Position numbers and translations under genes: made by a program
In this document: in pieces, positions 7,064-13,094 of the stretch
Position numbering within the stretch: the stretch's first letter is position 1
Layout: each line of letters opens with the position of its first letter
Source of the DNA: Victivallales bacterium
GTDB taxonomy: Bacteria; Verrucomicrobiota; Lentisphaeria; Oligosphaerales; Oligosphaeraceae
Reading direction: 5' to 3'
DNA length: 13,094 nt
Assembly (NCBI GenBank): GCA_017431185.1
Contig: JAFRLP010000596.1
Coordinates: 1 to 13,094, forward strand
The notes under the pieces: model-generated
What the model was told of the DNA's origin: nothing
The model's input: only the letters and a program-made list of their open reading frames with translations
Database searches by the model: none

Positions 7064-9130
7064 ATGAACGACCTTCTGAACATGTTTGCCATGACCGAGC
7101 GGGAGTCCTGCCAGGCCCCCGAGGACAACGGCCTGGTCAACGGGCGGATAGCCGTCAACTCATGGCTGCCAGACGTGGCGGAGATACGCGGTCTCTTTGC
7201 CCCTCCGCTGTTCAGCAACAACTTCCGTCTGGCCATGCGGGTCAATGACCGACAGATTGCGACGGCCCACTACGAGTGGCGTCCGGACCGCCTGACCCGC
7301 ATCGGTTCGCAGAGTGGCCTGCATGTCCACACCGAATTGACGCCGTTGAGCCAGACATCCGCCATGCTGCTGCGAACAGAAGTCACCAATCTAGCCCGTA
7401 AATCAACGACCTTTCATCTTCAACACGAGGTCTATGGCGGGGTCAATCAACAGGAGCATTGGCGGTTTGGTCATCCCACAGCCAACTGCCACGCTGACAA
7501 GGAGTGGGACGGCAAAACACTTTATCTGCGCAACGCCCAAGGAGAGATACAGGTATCATCCTCATTGCCCCTGACTGCCTACAGACCAGTGAGGACAGGG
7601 GTGCTCAATTCCCGTGAAATCATCCTGAAACCTGGGGAGCACCTAGCCTTCTGGACTTTTTTGTCTCTGGGAAAAGTCGGTGAACACGACCAATTACGGA
7701 AAGAGTCGCTGAAGCATCCCGAAGAACAGGTTGGCCAAACCCACGTCTGGTGGCAGTCGAGGGTGAAATGGCTTTTTGCCCAAATGCCAAGCCTGGCGTC
7801 GGACAACCGACAACTCGTGGCCTATTATCGGCGCAGCCTGCTGCACCTGCTGATGAACGAGTGGAATGTGCCTGGTTTCCTGTTGCATCCGCACTATGGG
7901 ACTGGCAGCATATCGGGAGACACCATCTGCAGCTACATGTGGAACTACGGCGGTCCCTACCGACTCTGGAGCATGCTTTCGCCCCAATCCGCCAGGGAAC
8001 ATCTTCTGCATCTGCTTGGTCTCGATTTGGCCAATTGCTACGCCTTCCACGCCGATGACGGCACCGCATTCGGTCCCTATTACCCCATCAACCACGAAAA
8101 GGTCATTTTCCTGGCGTACTACTACGTGCTCCAGACTGGCGACAGCGGAATCCTGCGCAAGAAAATCCAGGGCAAAAGCGTCATTGAGCACTTGGTTGAA
8201 CACGCGCTGGCGCACGACAATCCTGCAAAAAAGGTCGGATTGGTCAATTATGGACCCGCCAATGACCACCTGGAACTGCGCAGTCCGACCTTCAACGAAG
8301 ACCCGACCATGCGTTACAACGGGGTAATGCCAGACCTGAACCTGCGCCGATGCCCTCTGATGCACCTGGTGGCCATTCTCTGCCGCCTGGCGGGGCATCG
8401 TCCGACAGTTGACTTGGAGAAACGCGCAGAGACCCTCAAACGGCTCATTCACCGCAAACTCTTCTCTTCAGAAGAGGATTGGTTCCAATGCCTGAACACC
8501 GAGGGGCCGCCCGTGTTCCGCTATACCATCCAGATGTTCAAAGCGCTCGGCTGGGGAGACTGGGCCTTGGAACCAGAGGCCGAACAGGCGCTGCTAAAGC
8601 ACTTGATGGCCGATGGCGAATTTCTGGGGCCGTTTGGCATGCACTCCCTCTCACGCAAAGACCCCGCCTATTACGAGGGCGATGTCGATAACGGCGGTCC
8701 TGGCGCGTGCGTCTCCTTCGCGGCCGCAGTCATCGAACGCCTGTACCGCGATGGGTACGCCGAGCAGGCTGCAAACATTCTGCAACGGCTTCTGTGGATG
8801 GGAGACGCATTGCCCTACTGGGGTGACTCCCAACGAGCCGACGTGAAGGACTACCGTCGCATTTCGCACCTGCAATGCGACATCGAGGGGGCAGTTCCAG
8901 CCCAGGCCATCATCTTCGGAATGTTTGGAATAGACGTGCGCCCTGACTTTTCCATCACCATCTCCCCGCACCTCTTCCCCGACACGCGAAAAATGGCCTT
9001 GCGCAACATTCGGCTGGCTGGACGGACTTTCGACATCCTCTGCACACCATCCGGCTTTTCCGTGAAGCACACCGGCAAAGAACAACACTTTGCCCACGGA
9101 GAGACCTGCACCCTGACATCAACGATTTAG
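7064..9130 (+). CDS. Six-hairpin (alpha/alpha)6 glycosidase-like protein, cytoplasmic
   Basis: 688 aa, with GAGGAG (7052-7057) 6 nt before the ATG and 3 nt after the previous stop. Three parts are visible: an N-terminal beta-sandwich (about 25-215), a helical toroid (about 240-600) and a small C-terminal beta domain starting near FSITISPHLFPD (629-640), the order seen in GH65/GH63/GH94-like enzymes. Toroid landmarks are GSISGDTICSYMWNYGGPYRLW (281-302), ADDGTAFGPYYPINHEK (330-346), NYGPANDHLEL (395-405) and YYEGDVDNGGPGACV (536-550). NYGPANDHLEL sits where GH65 enzymes carry the GPDEYH-type catalytic acid, so D401 or E404 is a candidate; E538 or D540 is another. No signal peptide is present, so it should act in the cytosol on imported oligosaccharides. 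The fold is fairly sure; hydrolase versus phosphorylase and the substrate cannot be decided. Close packing indicates one operon with the DUF4838 gene. Confidence 0.72.
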   Translation: MNDLLNMFAMTERESCQAPEDNGLVNGRIAVNSWLPDVAEIRGLFAPPLFSNNFRLAMRVNDRQIATAHYEWRPDRLTRIGSQSGLHVHTELTPLSQTSAMLLRTEVTNLARKSTTFHLQHEVYGGVNQQEHWRFGHPTANCHADKEWDGKTLYLRNAQGEIQVSSSLPLTAYRPVRTGVLNSREIILKPGEHLAFWTFLSLGKVGEHDQLRKESLKHPEEQVGQTHVWWQSRVKWLFAQMPSLASDNRQLVAYYRRSLLHLLMNEWNVPGFLLHPHYGTGSISGDTICSYMWNYGGPYRLWSMLSPQSAREHLLHLLGLDLANCYAFHADDGTAFGPYYPINHEKVIFLAYYYVLQTGDSGILRKKIQGKSVIEHLVEHALAHDNPAKKVGLVNYGPANDHLELRSPTFNEDPTMRYNGVMPDLNLRRCPLMHLVAILCRLAGHRPTVDLEKRAETLKRLIHRKLFSSEEDWFQCLNTEGPPVFRYTIQMFKALGWGDWALEPEAEQALLKHLMADGEFLGPFGMHSLSRKDPAYYEGDVDNGGPGACVSFAAAVIERLYRDGYAEQAANILQRLLWMGDALPYWGDSQRADVKDYRRISHLQCDIEGAVPAQAIIFGMFGIDVRPDFSITISPHLFPDTRKMALRNIRLAGRTFDILCTPSGFSVKHTGKEQHFAHGETCTLTSTI

Positions 9131-9169
9131 TCTTTTGCCTTTTCACCTTCCCAAACCAGGAGAAACATC

Positions 9170-9937
9170 ATGAAGAACAAAGGTTTTACGCTCATTGAAT
9201 TGCTCGTCGTCATCGCCATAATCGCCATTCTGGCGGCGATGTTGCTGCCTGCATTAAGCAAGGCGCGCGAGAAGGCGCGCAGCATCAGTTGCGCCAGCAA
9301 TCTCAAGCAGGTGGGATTGGGCTGGACGATGTACGCAGGCGACAACGAGGACTACGTGGTGCCCATGGTTGTCCGTGATTATGATAACAAATACGGCGTT
9401 GGGTTAATCATGGCTGTCAACGATGAACTTGGCCTCGGTTATCGCAAAATGGACAGTCCGCAGTACAATTTCACCACCGCCGAAGGAAACTACATCTATG
9501 TCTCCAAGATGATGCTCTGCCCCAGCGCATCCAAGCATCAGTACAACGCATCGTATGGCACACCTTCGTGGATCATGCTCGACTACACTTATAACGGCTG
9601 GTTCGGAATGTCACAAGGCGCGTATGACTGGTATTGCGCAGGAACAGGCGGACATGAAGTCCACAAACTCACCGAAATCCAGAAGAACGCTTCCCAGGCG
9701 CTGGTCTTCTGGGACGGCTGGAGACACCGCCAGGCCAACGGCCAAACCAGCAACGCTGACTCCAACGCCTGTGACTCCACCCAGGACACTAAAGCCTATG
9801 CGTCACATGGCAATGGACTCAACCAACTCTTCACCGACGGGCACGTCGAGCATAACCCGTTCTTCTACGTCAACCACACGGGACGCGGCGAACTCTTCAA
9901 TGTCTGGGATGCCTCCAGCGTATCCCAGGCTCGCTAA
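9170..9937 (+). CDS. Type II pseudopilin-like protein with prepilin signal and H-X9-DG motif
   Basis: 255 aa. AGGAG (9158-9162) is 7 nt before the ATG and the previous gene ends 39 nt upstream, with no promoter or terminator seen between, so it is probably the last gene of the operon. A class III prepilin signal is clear: KG|FTLIE with the predicted prepilin-peptidase cut between G5 and F6, then a 20-residue hydrophobic helix and the basic stretch KAREKAR. The C-terminal half contains H213, nine residues, then D223-G224, which is the H-X9-DG prepilin-associated signature common in Planctomycetes, Lentisphaerota and Verrucomicrobia. Trp- and Tyr-rich segments (for example 133-156) give a globular head. 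After processing it would sit in the cytoplasmic membrane or a pilus-like fibre. Its placement behind glycosidase genes suggests a part in capture or secretion connected with the glycan, but its exact job is unknown. Confidence 0.9.
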   Translation: MKNKGFTLIELLVVIAIIAILAAMLLPALSKAREKARSISCASNLKQVGLGWTMYAGDNEDYVVPMVVRDYDNKYGVGLIMAVNDELGLGYRKMDSPQYNFTTAEGNYIYVSKMMLCPSASKHQYNASYGTPSWIMLDYTYNGWFGMSQGAYDWYCAGTGGHEVHKLTEIQKNASQALVFWDGWRHRQANGQTSNADSNACDSTQDTKAYASHGNGLNQLFTDGHVEHNPFFYVNHTGRGELFNVWDASSVSQAR

Positions 9938-9949
9938 TGAGAACGCGCA

Positions 9950-9968
9950 GGCCGTGCGGCGCACAGCC
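9950..9968 (+). terminator. Short hairpin after the pseudopilin gene, weak terminator candidate
   Basis: GTGCG and CGCAC are perfect arms around a single G (9954-9964). The stem continues through one C-A mismatch to GGC/GCC at 9950-9952 and 9966-9968. It begins 12 nt after the pseudopilin stop. No T-run follows, so intrinsic termination is uncertain. Confidence 0.3.
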
Positions 9969-9970
9969 AT

Positions 9971-10024
9971 AGCCCCAGGCGCATATCAGGGCTTGCGATG
10001 TCGCGGGGCCGTGCGCCTGGGGCT
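9971..10024. repeat. 13-bp perfect inverted repeat with nested inner hairpins over the end of the XRE gene
   Basis: AGCCCCAGGCGCA (9971-9983) and TGCGCCTGGGGCT (10012-10024) are perfect complements around a 28-nt loop. The loop itself can fold: GCGA/TCGC (9995-10004) inside GGC/GCC (9990-9992 and 10008-10010). The TGA of the XRE-cupin gene (9986-9988) lies in the loop, so the right arm codes for its last residues. The position between two convergent genes suits a bidirectional terminator or transcript-end structure, but there is no T-run on either side. A REP-like mobile palindrome is the alternative. Confidence 0.6.
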
Positions 10025-10621
10025 CTTCGCAACGGGGGCAGCAGGATTGTCGCCTTGCACACGGTTGGGCATCACGGTCAGAAGCCGCGCCTGCTGGCCA
10101 GCCTCGCAATAGCCGCGAATACGGATGCCCCGAGGGACGTAGAAGGCATCCCCGCTCTGGAGATGTACACTGGGTTCCTCCCCCACATCCAGCACGATTT
10201 CACCTGATATGACATAACCTGCGAAATCGTGCTCCAAGGTCTCGAATTCAGGCAGTTTCGCGCCTGGAATATACACCTCGTCCATCATATCCAAATGGAT
10301 ATTGGGTCGGCGCGGGAAAATAAACGTATATTCACGGTCGTGGTCGGCGGCCATTTGCATCTTGCTCTTGCGAAAGACGTATTTTGAGTCATTGTCCTTG
10401 CTGTCGCTGAAAAACTCGGAGAAGTTTGTTCCCAGGGCGACCAGCACTTTGCGCAGCATTGCCAAAGTCGGAGACACCAGGTCTTTCTCAATGGACGACA
10501 GATAGCTGACCGACACTCCGGACATCTGCGAAAGTTGACGCAATGAGTAATTTCCACGCAAGCGCAGGTTGCGGATGCGCGCACCGATATTCACATTCGT
10601 CTGCTGTTTATCCTGTTGCAT
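9986..10621 (-). CDS. XRE-family regulator with C-terminal cupin domain
   Basis: 211 aa from ATG 10621. A GGAG motif (10632-10635) lies 10 nt upstream, inside the end of the previous gene, and 5 nt separate the two genes. Residues 12-66 are a Cro/C1-type helix-turn-helix: GARIRNLRLRGNYSLRQLSQMSGVSVSYLSSIEK, followed by SPTLAMLRKVLVALG. Residues 105-185 form a small cupin: EHDFAGYVISGEIVLDVG, then LQSGDAFYVPRGIRIRGY. Only one His of the usual cupin metal set (H131) is at a plausible position and the later His is replaced, so ligand sensing without a metal is likely. A longer start at 10768 was refused because it reads back through the upstream gene and adds unrelated residues. The tail SPRRTAPRHRKP is basic and is encoded within the hairpin element. 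It is the last gene of the leftward operon and probably regulates it or the enzyme operon. Confidence 0.88.
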   Translation of the reverse strand: MQQDKQQTNVNIGARIRNLRLRGNYSLRQLSQMSGVSVSYLSSIEKDLVSPTLAMLRKVLVALGTNFSEFFSDSKDNDSKYVFRKSKMQMAADHDREYTFIFPRRPNIHLDMMDEVYIPGAKLPEFETLEHDFAGYVISGEIVLDVGEEPSVHLQSGDAFYVPRGIRIRGYCEAGQQARLLTVMPNRVQGDNPAAPVAKSPRRTAPRHRKP

Positions 10622-10626
10622 AAGAT

Positions 10627-11505
10627 TCAATCTCCAAATACGGTTGCAAAGCGGTCGCAGAGTTTGCGAGCAGAGCAGCCGTGGGCAATGAGTTTGACCT
10701 CGCTTTGGATGCTTTTCAGGCGGGGAGCCTGACGAAGCAAACGGACAATCCTGCTCCAGTCCACACACCCCTCACCAGGCGGCAGGTGCTGGTCAGCAAA
10801 ACCGTTGTTGTCGTGGAGATGGCAGTTCACCACATGGGGGAGCATCTTCTCCAGTGCCTGGTCCTCCCACTCCACCTCCATCCCGCGCGCCCCCCAGCGT
10901 TCCCTCGCCCCGCCACCTTCGGCGGATTTGGCGTGGGAGGAGAGGATGTTGGCGTGTCCGGAGTCGAAGCAAAAGCCCAGGGTCTCCGTCGGGAATTCCC
11001 GCTTGAAGGCCAGCAGGCTGTCGGGACGGGAGATGACGTTCCAGCTGTTCTCGATGCACAGGGTGACGCCGCAGCGTTCAGCCTCTGGCAGAAGCGCCTC
11101 CAGATTACGGCAGGCATTGCTGAACAGCTTTTCCAAGGGAATCTCCGCCGCCAATGCGTCATTGCCGATATGAAAAGTCATCGTGTCCACGCCCAGTTCA
11201 GCGGCAATGTTCAGTTGCAGTCTGCTTAGCAGGATGCGGTGCTCCTGCATCGGGTCACCATAGAGCATCAAATCGTATGGCAGTCCAAACAACGCATGGG
11301 AATCCACCAGATCCAACCCTGCCCGGGACAATTCGTTCGGCAGGGTTTTCAGCAGGGAAGCGTCCTGAAGAATCTCCGCGACCAGAAACTTGTTGAGCAC
11401 CAGATGCCTGACTCCGGCAGACGCCAATTCGGCCAGAATGAAAGGACGCAGTTTCGGAGTGATCTCCCTGAACTCCAGAAAATAGGTGAAAGGCGCTGGA
11501 AACAT
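10627..11505 (-). CDS. TIM-barrel sugar-phosphate isomerase/epimerase-like protein (xylose-isomerase-like, AP-endonuclease 2 fold)
   Basis: 292 aa, cytoplasmic, usual length for the family. Strand-end motifs are in the expected order: LVDSHALFG (66-74), MTFHIGND (109-116), TLCIENSW (148-155), LGFCFDSGHAN (176-186), CHLHDNNGFADQHLPPGEGCVDW (228-250) and QSEVK (267-271). E152, D181, H184, H229 or H231 and E269 are likely metal or substrate ligands. Members isomerise or epimerise keto and aldo sugars or inositol derivatives using a divalent metal; the substrate cannot be assigned. The gene follows the secreted hydrolase by 17 nt and precedes the XRE-cupin regulator by 5 nt. There is no clear Shine-Dalgarno before ATG 11505. 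All key residues seem present, so the enzyme is probably active. Confidence 0.85.
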   Translation of the reverse strand: MFPAPFTYFLEFREITPKLRPFILAELASAGVRHLVLNKFLVAEILQDASLLKTLPNELSRAGLDLVDSHALFGLPYDLMLYGDPMQEHRILLSRLQLNIAAELGVDTMTFHIGNDALAAEIPLEKLFSNACRNLEALLPEAERCGVTLCIENSWNVISRPDSLLAFKREFPTETLGFCFDSGHANILSSHAKSAEGGGARERWGARGMEVEWEDQALEKMLPHVVNCHLHDNNGFADQHLPPGEGCVDWSRIVRLLRQAPRLKSIQSEVKLIAHGCSARKLCDRFATVFGD

Positions 11506-11522
11506 GACTGAAACAGGAATTG

Positions 11523-12548
11523 CTACAGAAAACGCTTGAGAAAATCAATGACGGAAGTCAGGTAGGCAGTCTGGATATCCGGAGACTCATGGGGAATGAG
11601 GTGCCCGCACCCTGGAATGGTCACGATTTTGGCGCGGGGAAAGACCCGCCCGTAAAAGGGAATGTTGTACTGCCAATCCACCACACTGTCCTGGTCTCCA
11701 GTCAAAATCAGCGCGGAACCATTCCAGGTGGAAGGCGTTCCCTCCATGTACTGCACCCACTTGCGCAGGGCCTGCACCCAATGCGTAGGCAGGTTTTCCG
11801 GCTGCAACGGGTCGGATTTCATGAAATTCACCTGGTCTGGAACCGACACCTTGACATTTCGGGAAATCTTCACTTTGTCGATCAGCCAGCCAAAGAGGTT
11901 CATTCCCGTGACAGAGGCTTTCCAATGGGCGCTGCGCAACAGCGGAGCCACCAGAATGACGGCTGACACGGGACAGGGGCTTGTTCCATGCAGAAGCACA
12001 TCCGCCTCGATGCCAGCCCCTGTCGAGTGCCCCATCAGAAACAGCCGCTGTTCAGGCTGCCACGCATGGGCGAAGCGTATTCCTGTGCGCACAGCCTCGC
12101 AATACTCGGCAAAGTCCCCGATGTCGGCGCGTGTCCCGTCGGAAAAGCCGTGCCCAGGCAAGTCCAGCAGCACGACATTGAATCCCAAGGCGAGCAGCGC
12201 GGGGGTGGTGGTTCGCCAGGTCGAGCTGTTATCCAGATATCCATGGACCAGCAGAATGGTCGCCTGGCTTTGCTCGGGCTGATAGGTCTGAACCACCAGA
12301 TTGCCGGACGCGCCGGCGACCGCCCCCAGCCGATGAATCATCTCCGGCATGTTCATGCCATACGCCTTGCGGTACTGTTCTGCAACATTTTCCGGCACGC
12401 CGCCTTCAAAATATGGGCGCATATTCTCCTGCACCGCTTGACAGGCCGTGGTTTGCAGGCTATTTTTCTCTGTGGCAGCCTTGACGACTGGCAACAGTCC
12501 CAGCAGGACCACTGCGATTCTTCTCAATTCTAACAGGAGTTCCTTCAT
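11523..12548 (-). CDS. Secreted alpha/beta-hydrolase (esterase or lipase-like)
   Basis: 341 aa. Residues 1-24 look like a signal peptide (MKELLLELRR, the hydrophobic IAVVLLGLLPVV, then a cut after VKA). The alpha/beta-hydrolase core follows: ILLVHGYLDNSSTW (98-111, oxyanion hole), VVLLDLPGHGFSDG (125-138), the nucleophile elbow GHSTG with S175, LILTGDQDSVVDW (280-292) with D287 as the likely acid, and GCGHLIPHE (313-321) with H316. The triad is complete. It resembles monoacylglycerol-lipase-like hydrolases; a glycan or plant-ester esterase acting outside the cytoplasmic membrane is possible, but the substrate is not readable. It is the first gene of the leftward operon and begins only 2 bp from the divergent tsaC start, with no Shine-Dalgarno and no evident promoter in the space. 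Confidence 0.87.
   Translation of the reverse strand: MKELLLELRRIAVVLLGLLPVVKAATEKNSLQTTACQAVQENMRPYFEGGVPENVAEQYRKAYGMNMPEMIHRLGAVAGASGNLVVQTYQPEQSQATILLVHGYLDNSSTWRTTTPALLALGFNVVLLDLPGHGFSDGTRADIGDFAEYCEAVRTGIRFAHAWQPEQRLFLMGHSTGAGIEADVLLHGTSPCPVSAVILVAPLLRSAHWKASVTGMNLFGWLIDKVKISRNVKVSVPDQVNFMKSDPLQPENLPTHWVQALRKWVQYMEGTPSTWNGSALILTGDQDSVVDWQYNIPFYGRVFPRAKIVTIPGCGHLIPHESPDIQTAYLTSVIDFLKRFL
12535..12539 (+). promoter_or_regulatory. Shine-Dalgarno deciding the tsaC start
   Basis: AGGAG lies 11 nt before ATG 12551 and 20 nt before the next in-frame ATG (12560), so the first ATG is preferred. The site is inside the antisense of the hydrolase gene's first codons. Confidence 0.5.
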
Positions 12549-12550
12549 TG

Positions 12551-13094
12551 ATGTTAACGATGAAAAGCGATGCGCCTGACACGATTCCAGCCGTGCTCAA
12601 GGTGCTGCAAAATGACGGCGTGGTGGCCATTCCCACGGAAACCGTTTACGGACTGGCCTGCCGCTGGGACTCCCAGCCGGCCAGAGAATTGATTTACCGC
12701 CTGAAACGCCGTCCGGCCAACAAGCTGCTTCAGATGCTGGCCGACTCGGTGGAAATGGCTGTACGGGCAGGACTTCGGCCAGACCCGCGCCTGGCAAGAA
12801 TCGCCAGGCGATTCTGGCCAGGCGCACTCACCCTGGTCGCCCCAGCCACCAACGGGAACACCATCGGCCTCCGCATTCCCGCGCACCCATTCACACTGGA
12901 GCTGCTGGGTCAACTGATGTTTCCTCTGGCCTGCACCAGCGCCAATCTCTCGGGCCATCCGGCAGGTCTCACCGCAGAACAGGCCATCGCTGAATTGGAC
13001 GGCGAACCGCACGCACTGGTGGACGGCGGCCCCGTCCCCCCGTCAGGCGGCCTCCCCTCCACTGTCGCAGCCCTTACACCAGAAGGCATACACA
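12551..13094 (+). CDS. tsaC: Threonylcarbamoyl-adenylate synthase (Sua5/YciO/YrdC family), truncated by window edge
   Basis: 181 residues are present; the 3' end is beyond the window. TsaC makes threonylcarbamoyl-AMP from threonine, bicarbonate and ATP for the t6A37 modification of ANN-reading tRNAs, in the cytosol. The family motifs are all in order: VVAIPTETVYGLAC (24-37), KRRPANKLL (52-60, KxRP..K), FWPGALTLV (88-96), GLRIPAHP (106-113), TSANLSG (129-135) and PSTVAALTPEG (169-179). The short N terminus and lack of a long C-terminal region so far suggest the TsaC-like form, but a Sua5-type extension could follow off the edge. It is a housekeeping gene and probably marks the boundary of the accessory locus. 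Its coding sequence contains a 39-bp near-perfect palindrome. Confidence 0.92.
   Translation, partial: MLTMKSDAPDTIPAVLKVLQNDGVVAIPTETVYGLACRWDSQPARELIYRLKRRPANKLLQMLADSVEMAVRAGLRPDPRLARIARRFWPGALTLVAPATNGNTIGLRIPAHPFTLELLGQLMFPLACTSANLSGHPAGLTAEQAIAELDGEPHALVDGGPVPPSGGLPSTVAALTPEGIH
12787..12825. repeat. 39-bp near-perfect palindrome inside tsaC
   Basis: The left arm GCGCCTGGCAAGAATCGCC (12787-12805) and the right arm GGCGATTCTGGCCAGGCGC (12807-12825) pair at 18 of 19 positions around a single central A. The only mismatch is A12796 against G12816. It covers codons 79-92 of tsaC, including the conserved Trp-Pro-Gly. Confidence 0.8.

Noticed and set aside
7694..8452. 252-aa minus-strand open frame opposite the six-hairpin gene
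   Set aside because: No motif is recognisable and it is fully overlapped by the better supported plus-strand gene.
10622..10768. 49-residue N-terminal extension of the XRE-cupin frame
   Set aside because: It reads through the end of the isomerase gene in another frame and has Cys/Pro-rich non-domain sequence; the Met at 10621 directly precedes the HTH and has a GGAG upstream.
12486..12499. GACTG-GCAA-CAGTC inverted repeat in the hydrolase signal-peptide region, resembling the leader operator
   Set aside because: Five-base arms with a different spacer are too short to link it to the 2833-2852 repeat.

Overview
The window looks like a piece of a PVC-superphylum genome, most likely Lentisphaerota (Victivallales-like). 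This is inferred from gene content: a type II prepilin with the H-X9-DG signature, a DUF4838-type glycosidase, a GntR-type regulator fused to a sugar-binding-protein fold, and closely packed carbohydrate genes. No RNA gene, CRISPR array, transposase or integrase is visible. Coding DNA is fairly GC-rich, and the one real intergenic region (2582-2869) is strikingly AT-rich.

Layout. (1) Leftward operon, 2581 down to 1: a conserved hypothetical protein (258 aa), a GntR winged-helix protein with a C-terminal solute-binding-protein-like sensor (450 aa), and, sharing an ATGA overlap with it, the N-terminal half of a polysaccharide-deacetylase-like protein that runs off the left edge. (2) A 288-bp divergent control region with two oppositely facing promoter-like sequences that share an identical 11-bp -10 core, plus a perfect inverted repeat in the leader of the rightward operon. 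(3) Rightward operon, 2870-9937: a class I mannose-6-phosphate-isomerase-like cupin enzyme with a P-loop-less kinase-like N-terminal domain, a secreted DUF4838 glycosidase-like protein, a six-hairpin (alpha/alpha)6 glycosidase-like protein without signal peptide (junctions of 3 nt each), and a pseudopilin 39 nt later. (4) Convergent leftward operon, 12548 down to 9986: a secreted alpha/beta hydrolase, a TIM-barrel sugar-phosphate isomerase/epimerase-like protein and an XRE-cupin regulator. (5) At the right edge, the start of tsaC (threonylcarbamoyl-adenylate synthase), a housekeeping gene placed head-to-head with the hydrolase with only 2 bp between the start codons.

Reading of the locus: regions 1-3 look like a self-regulated carbohydrate-utilisation locus. 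An intracellular binding-protein-type sensor would detect a sugar and control both divergent operons. A secreted enzyme, possibly with a pilin-like surface protein, would act on an external glycan, and the cytoplasmic glycosidase and isomerase-like enzymes would process the product. The substrate cannot be read from the sequence. Region 4 may be a second small sugar or ester module with its own regulator. The most unusual sequence-level observations are the regulator fusion, the nested hairpin over the end of the XRE gene (9971-10024), and a 39-bp near-perfect palindrome inside tsaC (12787-12825).
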